A DNA stretch of 64,000 nucleotides from Entonaema liquescens (lineage: Eukaryota > Ascomycota > Sordariomycetes > Xylariales > Xylariaceae), in assembly GCA_902805475.1 (NCBI GenBank), contig CADCSX010000025.1, positions 806,001 through 870,000 of the forward strand. The letters run 5' to 3'. Shown here one piece after another: positions 1 through 13,947 of the stretch; positions within the stretch are counted from its first letter, which is position 1, and each line of letters opens with the position of its first letter. A program made the position numbers and the translations under genes. Below the pieces are notes generated by a model. That model was not told the origin of the DNA and made no database searches. It saw only the letters and a list, made by a program, of their open reading frames with translations.

Positions 1-21
1 TGACGTGACCCTTAAGTCAAG

Positions 22-2217
22 ATGGCGGAGGAAGACGTTCGTGAAATCGAACTATCCACGATAGCAGCCATATATCCCGAGATACAGATCGACGAAAATA
101 ATCCTTATAGGGTCTCGATAGAGCTACCTGTGAGCTTAGAAAGTCCTGTAACCATACTCTTTCTAGCTGTCGCTGAAGGCGCACCCCCAGTTGAGCCGGT
201 ACAGGACCAGGCCCCAGCTCCAGCGCCAGTAATCGTAGATTCACATGCATTGTCAAATCTACCATCACTGCGGGTCTCAATAGAGCTCCCGGAAGGATAC
301 CCCCATGAGAAGCCACCCAAAGTCGACATTTCGACTTCTCCTCCATGGCTGTCAGGGGATATCTTGCGCAAACTCGAAGGCGATGTACTAGTCTCGTGGG
401 AAGAAGTCGGGCGCGATCAAGTCATCTTTACGTATATCGATAATTTACGACAATCTTCTGAAGAGATCTTTGGGTTGGTCGACGACCAAGGATGTTTAGA
501 AGTCGCACCAGAACACAAGATAGCGATTCTTGACTACGATATCAAGGCGAAGCAGAAAGCTTTCGACAAGGAGACTTTTGAATGTGGAATCTGTTTAGGT
601 AAGAATTAAAACAAAAAGGGGGCGGTTTGCTACGTATACACATAACTAACTCTAGAGGCCAGATCCCAAAAAGGGGAGTGTCTGTCACAAGATGCTCGAC
701 TGCGGACATGTTTTCTGCGTACGGTGTTTACAAGACTTCTACAACAATGCTATTACGGAAGGCGATATAGCTTCTATACAGTGCCTAGAACCAAACTGTG
801 CTAAGGAACGGGAAGATGCTGTAAAAGGCTCTATTAGGAAAAAGAAAGCTAAGACTTTCATCAGCCCTAGCGAGCTCTTACAAATTCCACTGGAACGCGA
901 TATGGTCATGCGCTACGCTATGCTAAAACACAAAAACGAACTCGAGTCGGATAAGAACACTGTATACTGTCCTCGCTCGTGGTGTCAAGGCGCGGCTCGG
1001 TCAAAGAGACACAAGAAGCCCGAGGGGCTCGAATTTGTTGAAGCGTCCGACGATGAGTCTGATGTAGAGGGTGCCTCTAAGGACGATGCAGAGAAAAATG
1101 AATCGCACCAAGATTTGCTTGCTATCTGCGAGGACTGTGGGTTCGCTTTCTGTACTCGGTGTGGACAATCATGGCATGGCGAATTCAAGTATTGCGTACC
1201 GAAAGAAAGGAAAGACGAGATCACGGAGGAGGAGCAAGCATCCCTAGAGTATCTGAGGATGCACACAACTCCATGTCCTAGCTGTGCTGCTCCGTGTCAG
1301 AAGACACATGGCTGCAATCATATGCGTTGCTTTAGATGCCAAACGCATTTCTGTTACCTCTGCTCTGCTTGGCTCGACCCTTCCAATCCAGTAAGTAAAC
1401 TTTGTATATTTTCTATTTTGTATATATTCACCCCTCCTAGAGCGTATTCGACGGTTGGGAATTCGAACGTTCTCTTAGACTTAGGATCGTACTTGGTACT
1501 TGAAATGGCAGTAGCTAACCCTAGATAACACAGTATCAACACTTCAACGTCCAACCTTCAGGTAAGGTTAATGGTTGTTACATGAGGCTATGGGAGTTGG
1601 AAGGGGGAGACGGCGGTGATGTTGGTATCGGATTTGAGGGAAACGCGGTTAGAAACAGGGTCGCTGCGCCTGGCCAATACGGTCAGCACTTAGAAATTGC
1701 TCAACTGCGCATTGCTGACGATTCGGATGACGAGCCTGACGAGGCTGATGAAGCGCCAGTAGCGATAGAACGCCAACAACCGCGGGTCAGACCCGGCCAA
1801 CGCCAACTACCAAGGGATCAGCCTAATGGAGGAGTCGCCGTAGCCCGTGAAGGACCGCTTGTACTCCGAATCGAGGGCGACGCACCGCCGGCTCAGGGTG
1901 TAGTGCGACGTCGTCAGCCCGGCATTCCAAACAACCATGATGAAGCCCACGCCTTTAACGTGGGTCTACAAAGGGGCCGAGGAAATAGGAGAGGCAGAGG
2001 CCCCGGGGTAAATCGGCAAAACAACCGGAATCGACTTCAGGGGCAGAACCAGCAAATGAACAATAACGGTCGCAACGGCCAGAATAGGATGGGGGAGGGC
2101 GATGTGCTCCGCGGAGACGGCCAACTAGATGCGAGAGAGGAAGCATGGATTCGCCAATTCGTGCAGCTGGCACTTAACGACCAGGAAGATCTGGTCGAGG
2201 ATAGTGATGACGAGTAG
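22..2217 (+). CDS. RWD-RING-IBR-RING (RBR) E3 ubiquitin ligase, ITT1/RNF14-like
   Basis: Three exons, 22-598, 663-1390 and 1534-2217, give 662 residues. The first intron ends at the CAG at 660-662, which is the acceptor that keeps the RING1 frame (ECGICL-DPKKG). The second is 1391-1533. Residues 1-155 form an RWD domain starting at the first Met. RING1 follows with CGIC and CGHVFC spacing, then an IBR with paired Cys (CEDCG, CTRCG), then RING2. RBR ligases pass ubiquitin through a catalytic RING2 cysteine; here that is the Cys of THGCNHM near residue 410, so the enzyme looks active. The C-terminal 200 residues are Asn/Gln/Arg-rich and disordered with acidic ends. Family knowledge: RWD-RBR proteins are RNF14/Itt1 relatives tied to translation quality control; the substrate cannot be read here. 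The gene begins close to the window edge, but the RWD start argues that the Met at 22 is genuine. Confidence 0.9.
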
Positions 2218-2884
2218 ACAGGGAGGCCTTGATAGGTTCAAATCGGCTCTAGGCATCAAGCATGCGAGGCACGATATTCCTAAGATGGTAACCGCACAAG
2301 CGCAGAAGCCATTTTACTTCGCGAATTTGGCCACACAATAGCTCGAGTGTATCGAACTCCCGAAGGGAGTGACCAGAAGCGGACGTTGGCTGGTAGCGAA
2401 TGGGGCGCCATGTTGCATCTCTAGCGGCTTCCGGCAGCTGTCACGGGGCAGATTCTGCCTGGCACGTCTAACGAATCGCTTCGTTCGTGCTAAAGTTACA
2501 GCGGGCATGCTGAGATAGGCAGATCTCGCCGGCTCGCAATGTTACGCCGAAGTGACATTTCTGGCGATGTTTAAACCGACACCCTTGAAAAAAAGCACGG
2601 CGTTTTTGGGACGACGACGCTTTCTCCTTCTCCTCCTCCTCCTCCTTAGCCCCTAGCGAGCTGAGCGAACGGCTTGCAACACTGTCGACTAGGCAGAACT
2701 TCACGCATTAACCAGGGGTAACGAGGGTCAGATCGCTAATAATAAATATGTCTAATATAGTTGTATATGTTTGAAAATACCGTAAGCACTCAAAATAACG
2801 TATCCGTGTGTATATGTCACGGCAACATCGCAGGGATAGCTGCTACATCCCAGTCTCGCAACACTTATATTTCTGAGACGAGGA

Positions 2885-2908
2885 TTTTTCTTTCTTTCTT
2901 TCTTTCTT
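2885..2908. repeat. (TTTC)n microsatellite
   Basis: Six tandem TTTC units lie in the gene-poor interval. Confidence 0.9.
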
Positions 2909-3404
2909 CGATACGATCGCCCGTGCTGTTGATGTTGCAACCGTGCCGCCCGCCGCTCGTCACCCGTCACTGCCGGAGAAGTATCTTGAATGATTTGCTG
3001 TGATGTGTGCTTGTGCTGTGTCTACCGTACTTCTCTGTCTCGTACCATACCTCAGGTCTTGTCTGCTTACCTCATAGTATACTCATTGACGAGTCCTACA
3101 AGCTCGTACAGCTTAGCTTTACTTGATACTCTTGGCATCACATCTGTTTCCAAGTAAACGATCTCCGTAATACGTTATGTAATCTGACAATGTTATGTAC
3201 TGTACATATATGTGTGTATGCGTGCGTTGAAGGTCGATCACCGAATTCTTACCCATCCCCTGTCAGGAGATCTCTCAATTTTTTCTTTCTTTCGTTTCCT
3301 TCTTTCTTCATGACTCGTGTATTGTATGGGTACGCGCGTATGTACCTGCGACGATCTGTATGTTGCCTTCTGCAGCTTATCATACCATTACACTATCTAC
3401 CCTT

Positions 3405-3449
3405 ACATACATACATACATATATACATACATACATACATACATACATA
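3405..3449. repeat. (ACAT)n microsatellite
   Basis: About eleven ACAT units, interrupted once by ATAT. The repeat creates spurious open frames on both strands (Tyr-Ile-His and Met-Tyr-Val runs). Confidence 0.9.
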
Positions 3450-5780
3450 ACGCACGTACATTACAGGCTTTCCTTGTTCGTGATGAACCCCAGACGAGGG
3501 GACCTGAAGGGTTTGTGGGGGGTTCTTGCGAGGGCAGATCAACAAGGGAAGGGGGAGGGAGAGAGGAGCAAAAGAAGAAGAAGAAGAATAGGTACTTACG
3601 ACATAGGTAACAGCTTAGATTTGGAACGAAACCTGGTCCCGTATTTCCCACGCCTGCTAATTGGTCGATTATTGCAGCGTGTGGGCGAATTCTGATTCGC
3701 CTCCCCTCCTTAAGACTTTTTTTTTTTTTTTTCGTTTTCTTTTTTCGAAAGGATGGAGAAAGAAATAAGTAAGATCGGCTTCCGTTTTTGATATACATAT
3801 ATACTGCCGTGTTACCGTAAGTGACCGGGGTCCTGATTACTTATTGCTGTGTAAACCGAGCAAGGCTGGTTTTGGCTCATGGTTGCTGCTGCTGCTGCTA
3901 TGAGTACCTGCTCAGAGTACCTGGGAGATATGTATGTATGAAGCATATAAGACTAGGTACATAGGGGTTTAATCCTCAGGCTATTTCCTGCGATGAAACG
4001 AGACTGGCAAAAACCACTCTTACTATCACTACTACTACTACTATTAACATTATTGTTTCCGCAGCTATAATGGCGATATGAAGTCTAGTTAAGTCGAGCG
4101 TGTGATTATATTAATATATACCAGTAAGGATATCTTTAAATATCCTCCCCCATATGCGGCCCACATGTAAATTGCACTTTTTGATGAATATGGGCGACAA
4201 TCCCGGGATGCCACATGCTTCGCCTGCATGAGCGTAAGCTTTTGGAGCTTTCTCGACTTACGTTACGGGAGCATCGAAGAAATGTTTTTTAATCAAGATT
4301 TCCCTTTTTATTCTCTTTGCCTCGAAGTTTCGAAGAGGGGAACGGGGGGGAGGGGAGGCGTCGCAAAGGGCAACTCTATCAGGACTTGGTGGCGCTGCTC
4401 AATTACTATATTGGGACGAGGCCAGGGCAGGATTAACACCAAAGAGAGAAAATAAATAAAAAAGAGAGAGATGGGCAAGGGGTGTGTGTGCCGTGCCCAT
4501 GACTGGCATTAGTAGCAATAAGAATGGACGGCTGGCGTCCGCGCACGGCGGAAATCGTCGATAGCGTCTAGCTCTGCACGTGGGAAGATATACAACGTAG
4601 TATAGATAAATTGAAAACGGACTCTTCGACGCCAACAGATTACCTAGAATAGGGATCGGTTGGGGGCCGTTTTGACTGTTTTCTGCAGGACGGTTGGCTT
4701 GGGTTGGTTGCATCGACGCCCACAAGGGAAAGAGATTCGAGCTAGGACATGGTTGGCATGGCATGGCATGGGGGGGAGGAAGGGTTGATTTTCATGGGGT
4801 CTTCATTTTCGTTGATGGGCTTTTTTTGGTCTAGTATTAATATGCGTGAAAGCGTGAGAAGAGAGAAAAGGAAATAAGAAAAAAAAGGGCTGGCGGCAAT
4901 AAAATTGGAGCTGGGGCCATACAACATCCATACCTTACATTTACAAACCCATGCCAGCCCATGGCCAGCCGCAATTTGGGACATCTTGGACATCTCTTTG
5001 GGGGGGAAGCACCGCCGCTGACGAGCGTGGATTGGCCGGGTTAAACTCGGGGGACCTCTCCAGGCTAAAGTAGGATAATGCATAACGGGTGTTCGTATAG
5101 CCTCGCCAAATCTCGGCAGCCTGGCCTAGTGTAGGTTTTACTAGGTATATGTATGATTTAGTTAATGTATGTTGTTATTATTAAACCAGGGAAGTGGCCA
5201 AGTGGGCGAGACGAGACGAAACGAACGACTTTGCTTGCTGACGATTATAGAAAACAAAAAAGGCAATTTCAAGTTTCATGGACCTTATTCAACCTAGACA
5301 GTTCGGGACGAGTCTCGATATACATAGAACCTATCCTCCATCCTCTTTTCTTATTACATACCTAAAGTAACATATACCTAATGTATGTACCTATATATGT
5401 AACTACCTTTGTGTATCGTCATATTATATTCCTATAACTACTTACTTACCTACTTCCTTGGTATAGGATTTGTCTTTACATACAGGATCGTATCAGATAT
5501 GTATAATGCGCTTAAAGCACTTATATCACATATTAGAAGCTCGGATCCTGCGGCGGCCAGGCGTTTTTTTTGCGGGGTAAAATACGATTAAATTCGGGAG
5601 TTGTCAAATTTTAAAACTCCTAACGGGGCGCCGGACTGCGGTCGTCTTCATATATCGTATTTCCCCTTTTGGCAACTGTTAGAGTGGAGACTAGCGCTGA
5701 ACATAATAGAGTAAGTGGATGTAGTTAAGTGGGAATATCTAGGTAAGTATGTATATGTACTATGTACTTGTACTGTATTA

Positions 5781-5801
5781 TATTGTATTGTATTGTATTG
5801 T
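5781..5801. repeat. (TATTG)n short tandem repeat
   Basis: Four TATTG units within a longer TA/GTA-rich stretch. Confidence 0.8.
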
Positions 5802-8800
5802 GTAGGTATTCAGGTAGTTATTGTATGTGTCCGTATAAGAAGATTAAGTTAAGTATAACTCGGGTAACTAGGTAGTTAATATGTACTTAACTATGTTAAG
5901 TGATATGTATGTTAAACCAGGGGGAGTGGACAAACTCCAAACCCACTTTCAACAACTTGAGCTGTCACCGTCCGAACAAGCTTCAGTTGGAGGTTCTCGA
6001 AATAGTATATTGCATACACACACCCACGACCACGCTCAAAATAAAGGGCGCTGGATAAACTTTTAATAATCTCTGGCAGGCTGGCTGTAAGCTTATTTAG
6101 ATAAAGTGCCAAAGCTACGGGAAAAGCTGGGGGCCAAGGGAGGAATTACAACCAAACAAGACTGATGGCTTATCTGTAGGGCTGCGTCAGCTATACTACG
6201 GCGGGAAGATCCAGGTTGACAATCCAACCCAACTGTTTCCTTCTTCGGGACCAGCCTTTGTCAACTTCAGGTAATCAGTTCCGCGAGAGGGAAGCTCAAG
6301 TCCGTCAGGTTTTAAAAGTAGATTGGCAACCTTTGTGAAAACTAGGAACCTGATTGGTCAAGACTTGTTGAAGAAGTCTCGAATATAGTACGCGGCAAGG
6401 CGGCAGAGGAATGAAGGACGAGAGAGAGAAATTTTCTTCTCTTGATGGTGTAGTGTGTGTGGTGTAGTGTAGGTTTAGTTGGTAGGTTAGCTGATAGATG
6501 GTTGGTAGCAACATGTGGCCTTTTAGAGTTGGGGTTCGTGTTCGGGATGTGAGTGCGGGAGTAACCTTCATTTGAATTGCCTTCTCTATTAGACGTGATG
6601 GAGGGTGAGATCAGCCAATCAGAGACGAGGTAGCTGTTGATGCCTTCTTAACTGGGAGCTCGCGCCGAGATATTCGACAAGGCTGTCCGGGCAGTACAAA
6701 GATACGAGACGTGCAAGATAAAATAAAAATCCTCCTAGCTTCGGTTGTCTCGCCGCTTTCTAACAGTGGTGGGCTTGGTATATTGTATATTTCTCTGAAT
6801 AGCGGAAATAACTCCGTGTCCGTGTCTCAACTATCGTAAGTTTTATCTATCAGTGTCATACACATGTATCAGAGATGTCGCCATTATTCAGTAACAATGC
6901 TAAATACGAATATGATAAAATAATAACTGACAATATATTATCTAAGTTGTCGTATGTGTGTATTGTTGAGCTAGTGAGGCGAACCATACGATAACTTTGC
7001 GAGATCCCTCAAGGTATCGAAAACGTTAGATCTACATTATTGTCTTCTATGGATTCTATTCTATGTATGGAGACCACCCATTCTTTAACTACCTATGTAT
7101 GCATGATTTCTGCATGTACAGCCTGCATACATACCTACATATATCATACATCCAGCTTTCATTATGTACCTCTCACTCTCACTTTCTCTCTTACTCTCCT
7201 CTCCATATTTGACTGACGGACATGCATGCTTGCATCAGTGCATACAGCCCCGCATCACGACTGTCTCCTATGGGCTATCACAATGATCTATGGCCTGATC
7301 CCAAGCGCGCTAAGCTTTTCCCCTTTTTTATTTATCGACATCCAACTCTTCTCATTGATTACTCCGTAATCCGTACTTGCCTGTCACGTACATGTCGCGC
7401 GAGGCGGACTGAGACATTCATGGTCTTTTTCCTTTCTTTTCACGAGCTGTGTGTATATTAGATATCCCCCAACCAGTCGTAGCCGTAGAACTGAGAATCT
7501 TGCAACCCCTGTCGCCAGCCTCTTTCCGGGGGGGTATCACCGGCTTTTTCTACTACATAGTTACAGAGGTACTCATAAAATAAACATCCTTGTAAGCCGC
7601 GGTTGGGGTTGAGGAGTGACGAAACTTGAGCCGTCGACGGGCAGCGGCTTACTGGAACTGTCCCGCAAGATCAAAGATCAACTCCTTCGCGGGTACCTGC
7701 TTACACGTGCAAATGTAAATCCCACGGCGCCTGATATGGTATAGAATAGAATTCTAACCCTTGAGGTTTATCGAGTTACACATGCTCTCTTTTGTCGCAT
7801 CTTCACATCTTGAAAGTCGAAGAGGCTCGGTCGCGCGGTAGGATCTACACTAAAGAAACTACACACCATCTACCCGCGCTGTAAGCCGAGGTCTTGCAAG
7901 ATCTACTTGCTTGTTACTTCTTTTCTATTGGATTGTTAGGCGTAGACCTGCGTCGGTCGAAAGAGAAAAAAAAAGTCTTGGTATCTCATAATACTTGCTG
8001 CACCCCAACTTTCGCGCAGCGCGGCGGCGCAAGCGAACAGAAGAAGGAAAGGAATAAAATAATTAAAAATAAGATAAAAAAAATAATAATAGTTAATAAA
8101 ATAAAACTGCATGAGAGCCCCTCTAAAGGCTCCATCCTATCATACATATGCGTACCTGAAATTCATCTGTTGCGTCATGCCAACAAGATGTGGCACAACC
8201 TTTTTCAGGGAAATGGATCGTCAACGGCGCTGAGGCGGCACAGACGGTGTCGTACAGAAAATGGCGCGTCGGCTTGTCTTATGATTTGACCAGTCTACTT
8301 TCTCATCGAGACCCCCCCTACCCCCCCAGCAAAAGCCCTTTTGGCCAAGGACATGGGGGGAGAATGATGATGGATGGGGATGGGGGGACCCAGAACTCCA
8401 CTCGTTGAAAGCATATCGCATCCTTCGTTGTAAGGATCAAAAAAAAAAGGTCGTGAGGGCTGGGCGGCTACCTAAGCTAGCAAGGCTGCGTTGGTATGTG
8501 CGCGTCTATGTAATACGTATATGCTTGTATGTACGTAGGTAGGCATGTGTGGATGGATGTATGTACAAGCAAGTTGCTGAGATCGTGTTGCAACCGACTA
8601 GGTCAGCGGTAGTCGATGATCTTCGTTCGAGGCGGAGTCTACTGGCCGGTCCTACTGCCTCGAAGTAGGCTAGTCTGTCGACTTGACAGCGGCCAGACGC
8701 GCACGCCAGCCTTCTGTGTCTTACTATGACTGTTATGGGAGTCCAATTCGCCTTACCTCGTTTACTGCCTCGTTAGGTTAGTTGATCTACGACTACCGGC

Positions 8801-10499
8801 ACCGCGGCAAGATTTGCCAGAACCTTAGACTCTTTTTAGCAAGGAATCTTTAGATAGGCCTACTTATGTTAGTGTATGTTAGGTATGTATGTATTTACGT
8901 ATTGAAGACGATGGATCTAGGCCTAATACGATTTGGTCCCTTTTACATAACGAATACGTATCTCGAACCATACATCACCGATCGATAGATATACTCGCTC
9001 GAGTCTGGATCTGCTCGTTTCATAGATACATAGCCCCCCGTCTAAGTATAGGTATCGTCGTGCTATGTTGTGCTGTGTGTGCTATGCTGTGCTGCGACCA
9101 CGGGAAGCCTTGCGTCGAAAGGACCGCTGTCTTCTCTGGAAGCTATTCCTTTTGTTTTTCTCATCTGCCGCGATCTGATCCGCTGTACATCCCATACGTA
9201 CACATGCTCTCCCCACCTCTCGTCATCGCTCGACCCTTGCCTTGCCTTGCCGCTCGAACCTTGACGTTGACGACGGCTCGCACCAGATAACCCTTTTTCG
9301 AGGGTTGATTCCTTCTGTACATAGTAATATATCTATCTACACTTCTTCCAATACACATATACCAAGACGGGCGAGCATTTCTCTTTGGGACATGGGTTAC
9401 ATGCTCCGCGCTCTTGGACTTGTTGAAACGCGGGCGCGGTAGGAATACGTGGTATCTGTATGGTGAACCCCCACCAAATCCCTTTGATCTTGGTTATGAG
9501 GTTACCATCCCGTAGAGCGACGGCAATCTTGGGGAATAAGCAGCAAGAGGCACAGGTTAGTGCGTGCTTAATGTATGTACACTTAGATACTATACCTTTT
9601 TGCTATCGCGCCAACGCGCGCAACACACCGAGTGCCACCGAGCTAGTTGGAGCTCGACGGTTGTTACCAGTCAATAAGCTCTCTCGTTTACACGCGATTG
9701 TGGTTCGCACAATATTAGCTGCATCTCGGATAGTGAGCTCCTCCCACTGGCAAGGGTTCCTGAGTTCGGTTCAACATATATTAACCACCACATATTACCA
9801 TTATAACCCGGCCCCTTTTAAGATCATGGTTTGAAGCGTGTGGTAATCTCGGGTCGAAGCAACCCTCGACCCTCCAACCCTCGTGAAAAGGGCCCCCAAC
9901 CAATATCACCTATCATAATTCCTAGGTAACTTATATGAGAAACGCCCTAAGCTATCAGTTAGTTAACGACCGTTAGAACATCGGTTGCCAACGCTACGCT
10001 ACACGCACCATATATACAACTGACACACTGACACACTGCCGCACCAAGCAGAGGACCCTGCTCGAGATCAGAGATGCGCTACGGAAAGTAGATTACAAAA
10101 ACTAAGCTTAATGAAATCTCTCTTTTTGCCACAAGCTATCAGACAGGCCTGACCGCTTCATTACCCAAGAGATTTCACACACTTCATGAACCAAAGTTTT
10201 ACATCTCTTACCAATCCATAAGTAGACAAGGCTTTTGTCTCTTTGTCCCTTTTAGTCATCGACACTGACATCAGGATCCACACACGCCTTCAACGGCTGT
10301 GGAGTCTAATTCGTGTCGGTGATGTGACCTAACAGAAGCTTGAACGGCCTTGAAACTAAAGGACTTTAAGAGATAGTGTTGTACCTTAGTAGTGTAGAAC
10401 GCCCTTGAAACTTTTCGAGGCCATGGTGCGGGATCAGGGGAGAATCTCACTGCCGTAACGGTACATTGTAGGAATGTACCCAGTTGGAGACTCGAAGCA

Positions 10500-10560
10500 A
10501 CCAAACCATGTGGTTTGGTAGTCGCCGTATGTACGTATGTACGTATGTATGTACATACGG
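10500..10560. repeat. Two adjacent inverted repeats
   Basis: Bases 10500-10519 form a perfect palindrome with 9-bp arms (ACCAAACCA, TG, TGGTTTGGT). Six bases later CCGTATGTAC (10525-10534) is repeated inverted as GTACATACGG (10551-10560), around a GTAC/GTAT-rich core that can itself pair. The function is unknown; possibilities are a cruciform, an RNA hairpin, or drift in a GTAC-type microsatellite. Confidence 0.75.
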
Positions 10561-10649
10561 TAGCTATCTACACAACTTGCCCCTACGTTGCGGCGAAATG
10601 CTACTCTACTTATCGATGTATGTACGTTTCTGTGTGGCTGCTGGTAGAG

Positions 10650-10666
10650 AAAAAAAAAAAAAAAAA
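10650..10666. repeat. Poly-A tract of 17
   Basis: Uninterrupted run of A in the gene-poor interval. Confidence 0.9.
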
Positions 10667-13600
10667 GAGACGAAGGGGAAAATGTCCGGTAACATTTCCC
10701 CTGACTGATTGTTACCAACCCGGTCCCTGTCGAAGCTCTGCTAAGCCAGGACAAGCCCTAGTCCGTTCGTGGAGGACGACCAGGTAGGCTTAGCTTGCTG
10801 GCTTGTTAAACCTATTTTACCTAGGGCCGCCAGGGCCAACATACAAATCTACGCAGTATCTGGCGCGATCTGCCGGCTTCATTTTGGCTAACCTGACCCT
10901 TTCAGGCCATGTGTTAAGTCTCCCATGTTGATACAAATATGATACATATCATTATCGTCAGATTAGGAAAACGAAGTTACAAGGGCGACGACAAGAACCT
11001 GGTCTTTGTGGAGGCGAGCATTTGATAATGCCTTATTTGATATGCCCAAAGCTCCAACGCTCCGCGCGCCCGCGCATTCTTACCTATCTTTCTTTCTCCT
11101 ATTCTACTAATATTGATGATAATAATTAAATCAAAATCCCTTGCCACTTTTGTGCGCCGTCATCGCAGCGGTAGGTAATAAGAAGCTTAAACGAGGAGGG
11201 CGCGGCTGCTAGTTCGTCACATTGGAGTTCGATATCACCTGCATCGCTTCGCGTGAAATAGCAGAAGCAGCCGTTTCTATTTTGGAACACATGTACAAGT
11301 ACCATATACCACACCCGTTTCTGCGCTTCTGTGAAAGACGAGCTGTCAAATGATATGCGATCGCGAAAGCGCGACCGCAAGCGAGGAAGCATTCGACGGG
11401 GTGCGCGGACCATTGCACAATATCTACGTACATGGCTTGAGTAAGCCGACAAGACAAGGCACCGACTTGGCCCATGACTTCTCTGCATGTCTCTATTAGT
11501 ACCGGCATAAGTAACCGTTTCTTCAGAGGATATCGCTTCCTCTGATCAGCTAAGCTCTTCTCCAATCAGGAATTCGGCTCGAGGTTTGAAGAGAAATCCC
11601 GTAGCGAGTAATACTATTTAATAAAGATGCGGCTGTCACGCCGATTCCCGTCGTGGGATGCTTCAACGAAAAGCCGTGTCGTTGCTTGGGGGCGACTGTC
11701 AAAAATGTACTCCAGTCCTATCGAATGCTGTGGTACCCTCCAAGAGCTCCAAAGCTTACATGGCTCTCCGAAGTGGCGTGCCGGGTCTGTCCAGCTGTGG
11801 ATCGCTTTTCTAGGCACGCTGATCCAAATCGGGAATGTGCTGGATACTACCTATGTAAGTGTACAGGCGTGATCTGTGCTATGGCTCTGTATGGCATGTA
11901 TGGCATTGTTATCCTCCGCATTTCTAAGGCTTGTCAAGCTTGCCAGGCTTGTCAGGGACCTGCTCAACTCGTCCTGCCAATTATCTATCGTCGACGGATT
12001 ACATGTGTCAAGGGCTGATCGTAGATTCTGGGCAAGTATTCACTCGCCTTGCAGCCACTCATCGTCGTCCTGGATGGCTATTCTTGGTCCAGTTGACTTA
12101 TAGTTAAGACAAGTTAACGACCATGCTAATGCATTCTGTTATCTGCACTCGGCCCACACACCTCTCCCTTCTTCCCATGACAATTCGACAATTCGACGCG
12201 CTTCATCTCGGGTCTTTCTCGCTGTAAAGCCGTCGAGATAATCAAATATGCAAGCGAAATGCCTTGATATTGGCATCGTCTCTCTGTCTATTGCCTCTCC
12301 ATCGCCGGTTCCGGTTCGTGGGCCGAGACCTATCCGCATCATTCCCTATATCAGCCCGTCCGCTATTAACAAGGCGGCGAACCCGTTAGCAGCCTCCTTC
12401 CTGGGGCACCAGCAGGAAATGGCAATCTCGAGATAGGTAACGAATACATGACATACAAGGGTCCAATAAACTTATGTGCGCTTTTTGCGAAGCGAGCTTA
12501 CTGGATCCCCGCTGTGCCCCCTTGTCGCCAGGCAAGAGAGCAATCTCGTGAACCGATATTTTTTACTGTACCGTTAATGTCTGGCACCCACCACACCCCA
12601 TGCTCCCGCGCTTTTCCTTTCTGGCTCTTCATCGGCGGATATGTCCAACGGTCTTTCTAGAAATTAGCGGGCCCTCCTCTACGCTACCCAGCTAAAGCCG
12701 TCGGAGGATTTCCTTTCTGATCAGTACATCCCCTGTTGGGGGCCAGGGCAAGCATTGGGCAGACGGAGCTGCGTGGAGGGGCTTTTATTTTACAAGGGGC
12801 ATCTTCAATGGCTCTTGCTAGCCTCTTGTCGATAGGCCCCCGTGCCTCTATATGATCCATGCTCTTTTTACATCTCTACCTGCCTACTCCGTGCCCCCTC
12901 CATCTGCACTCACGTAACGGACATCCTCTAGAGAAGGCCTTGCCATCATCATCTTCCGCAATGGCTAGACCCGTTTGCCGGTGGATTTGGAGGACGGTAG
13001 AGGATCAAGGTACCTTAGCCCCTGCCAAAGTCGGCAGACAATTGAAGGTTATTATGGGGCAGTCTTTCGTTGAAAGTCTTCTCCAGTACTGTACAATCTA
13101 ACCAGCATGCGCTTACATTTATTGCATGTCTTCAGCTCTCTACTAAAGTTCTGACTGTGTCTCTGCAGCCGTGAGGTTCAGAAGGCTTCCCTTGCTAGCT
13201 TCGCCAAGTTTTGTCAAGTAAACGCGAGGGCAATATACTATCCGGTTTTTAATGTTCAGTGATAGCTTCCAACGGTTGGTGCCTCGAGAGTCTGAAGGAA
13301 CAAGCTCTCATAGATATTGTCCAGGGCCTATCAATCAAGTCCCGGCTAGAACTGAGAGCCCTGTATCTTCCCCCAGCCAGATCGCCATTAGCTCCGTTCT
13401 CCTTCCCAGTCGGGCTGCATGCACTGTACTCTAAACCCATGTAAGTTGTAGGTACTAAAGGTTTCTGTACCAGACCCCAAGTCGCTTCTTGCTCTCTCAT
13501 TGACTGAGCTGGGCCACCTCCGCTTGGCTAGGGACCCGTAAACCGTTAAACATGCCCCCCAGGGTAATGGATAATACCGTCCTCTGTACAAAACAGTCCC

Positions 13601-13947
13601 CTCAGAGGCAACATCTATCCTACTGTATCTCGTTCCATCCCATACAAGTACACTTCGGCCTGCAACCTTACCTTCTTTCAACGTTCACTTTATTCTGACT
13701 TCACCTACCTGTACAAGGAAAGTCAGCCACTTCCCATCAAGGTGTTGTCTTTCGACAAGAACTTGGACTTGGCAAGATAACTGGTTCGAACATCGGTGAG
13801 CTATTATTGCTGCGAGGCTGATGTTCTAAGTAAACTGCCTGCTTGTCTAGAGGGGGAATAAAATTGAAAAGGAAGAGAAAGTAGAAATTTGTCAGCTGGT
13901 GGCGCACAAGGACAGGTCTTGGAAGCGCGACTGGGACATAGGCTCCC

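Larger units (their letters stand above)
2218..13947. other. 11.7-kb gene-poor interval upstream of the vib-1-like gene
   Basis: No open frame in this interval exceeds about 145 codons, and none shows a recognisable domain, signal peptide or conserved splice structure. The sequence is rich in simple repeats (TTTC, ACAT, TATTG and poly-A/T tracts) and GTA/TAC-rich stretches such as those near 5400, 5750, 8550 and 10530. No convincing tRNA was found by looking for B-box sequences. There is no RIP-like AT block, so it is not an obvious dead transposon. It probably holds the 3' UTR of the E3 ligase gene, the regulatory region and long leader of the vib-1-like gene, and possibly unrecognised non-coding transcripts. 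Confidence 0.6.

Noticed and set aside
599..655. Alternative first-intron acceptor CTAG at 652-655 in the E3 ligase gene
   Set aside because: It shifts the frame out of RING1; the CAG at 660-662 keeps the conserved Cys pattern.
3190..3798. Several open frames of 86-131 codons on both strands
   Set aside because: They are generated by the ACAT microsatellite, a poly-T tract and purine-rich runs (Tyr-Ile-His, poly-Lys). No domain or splice logic.
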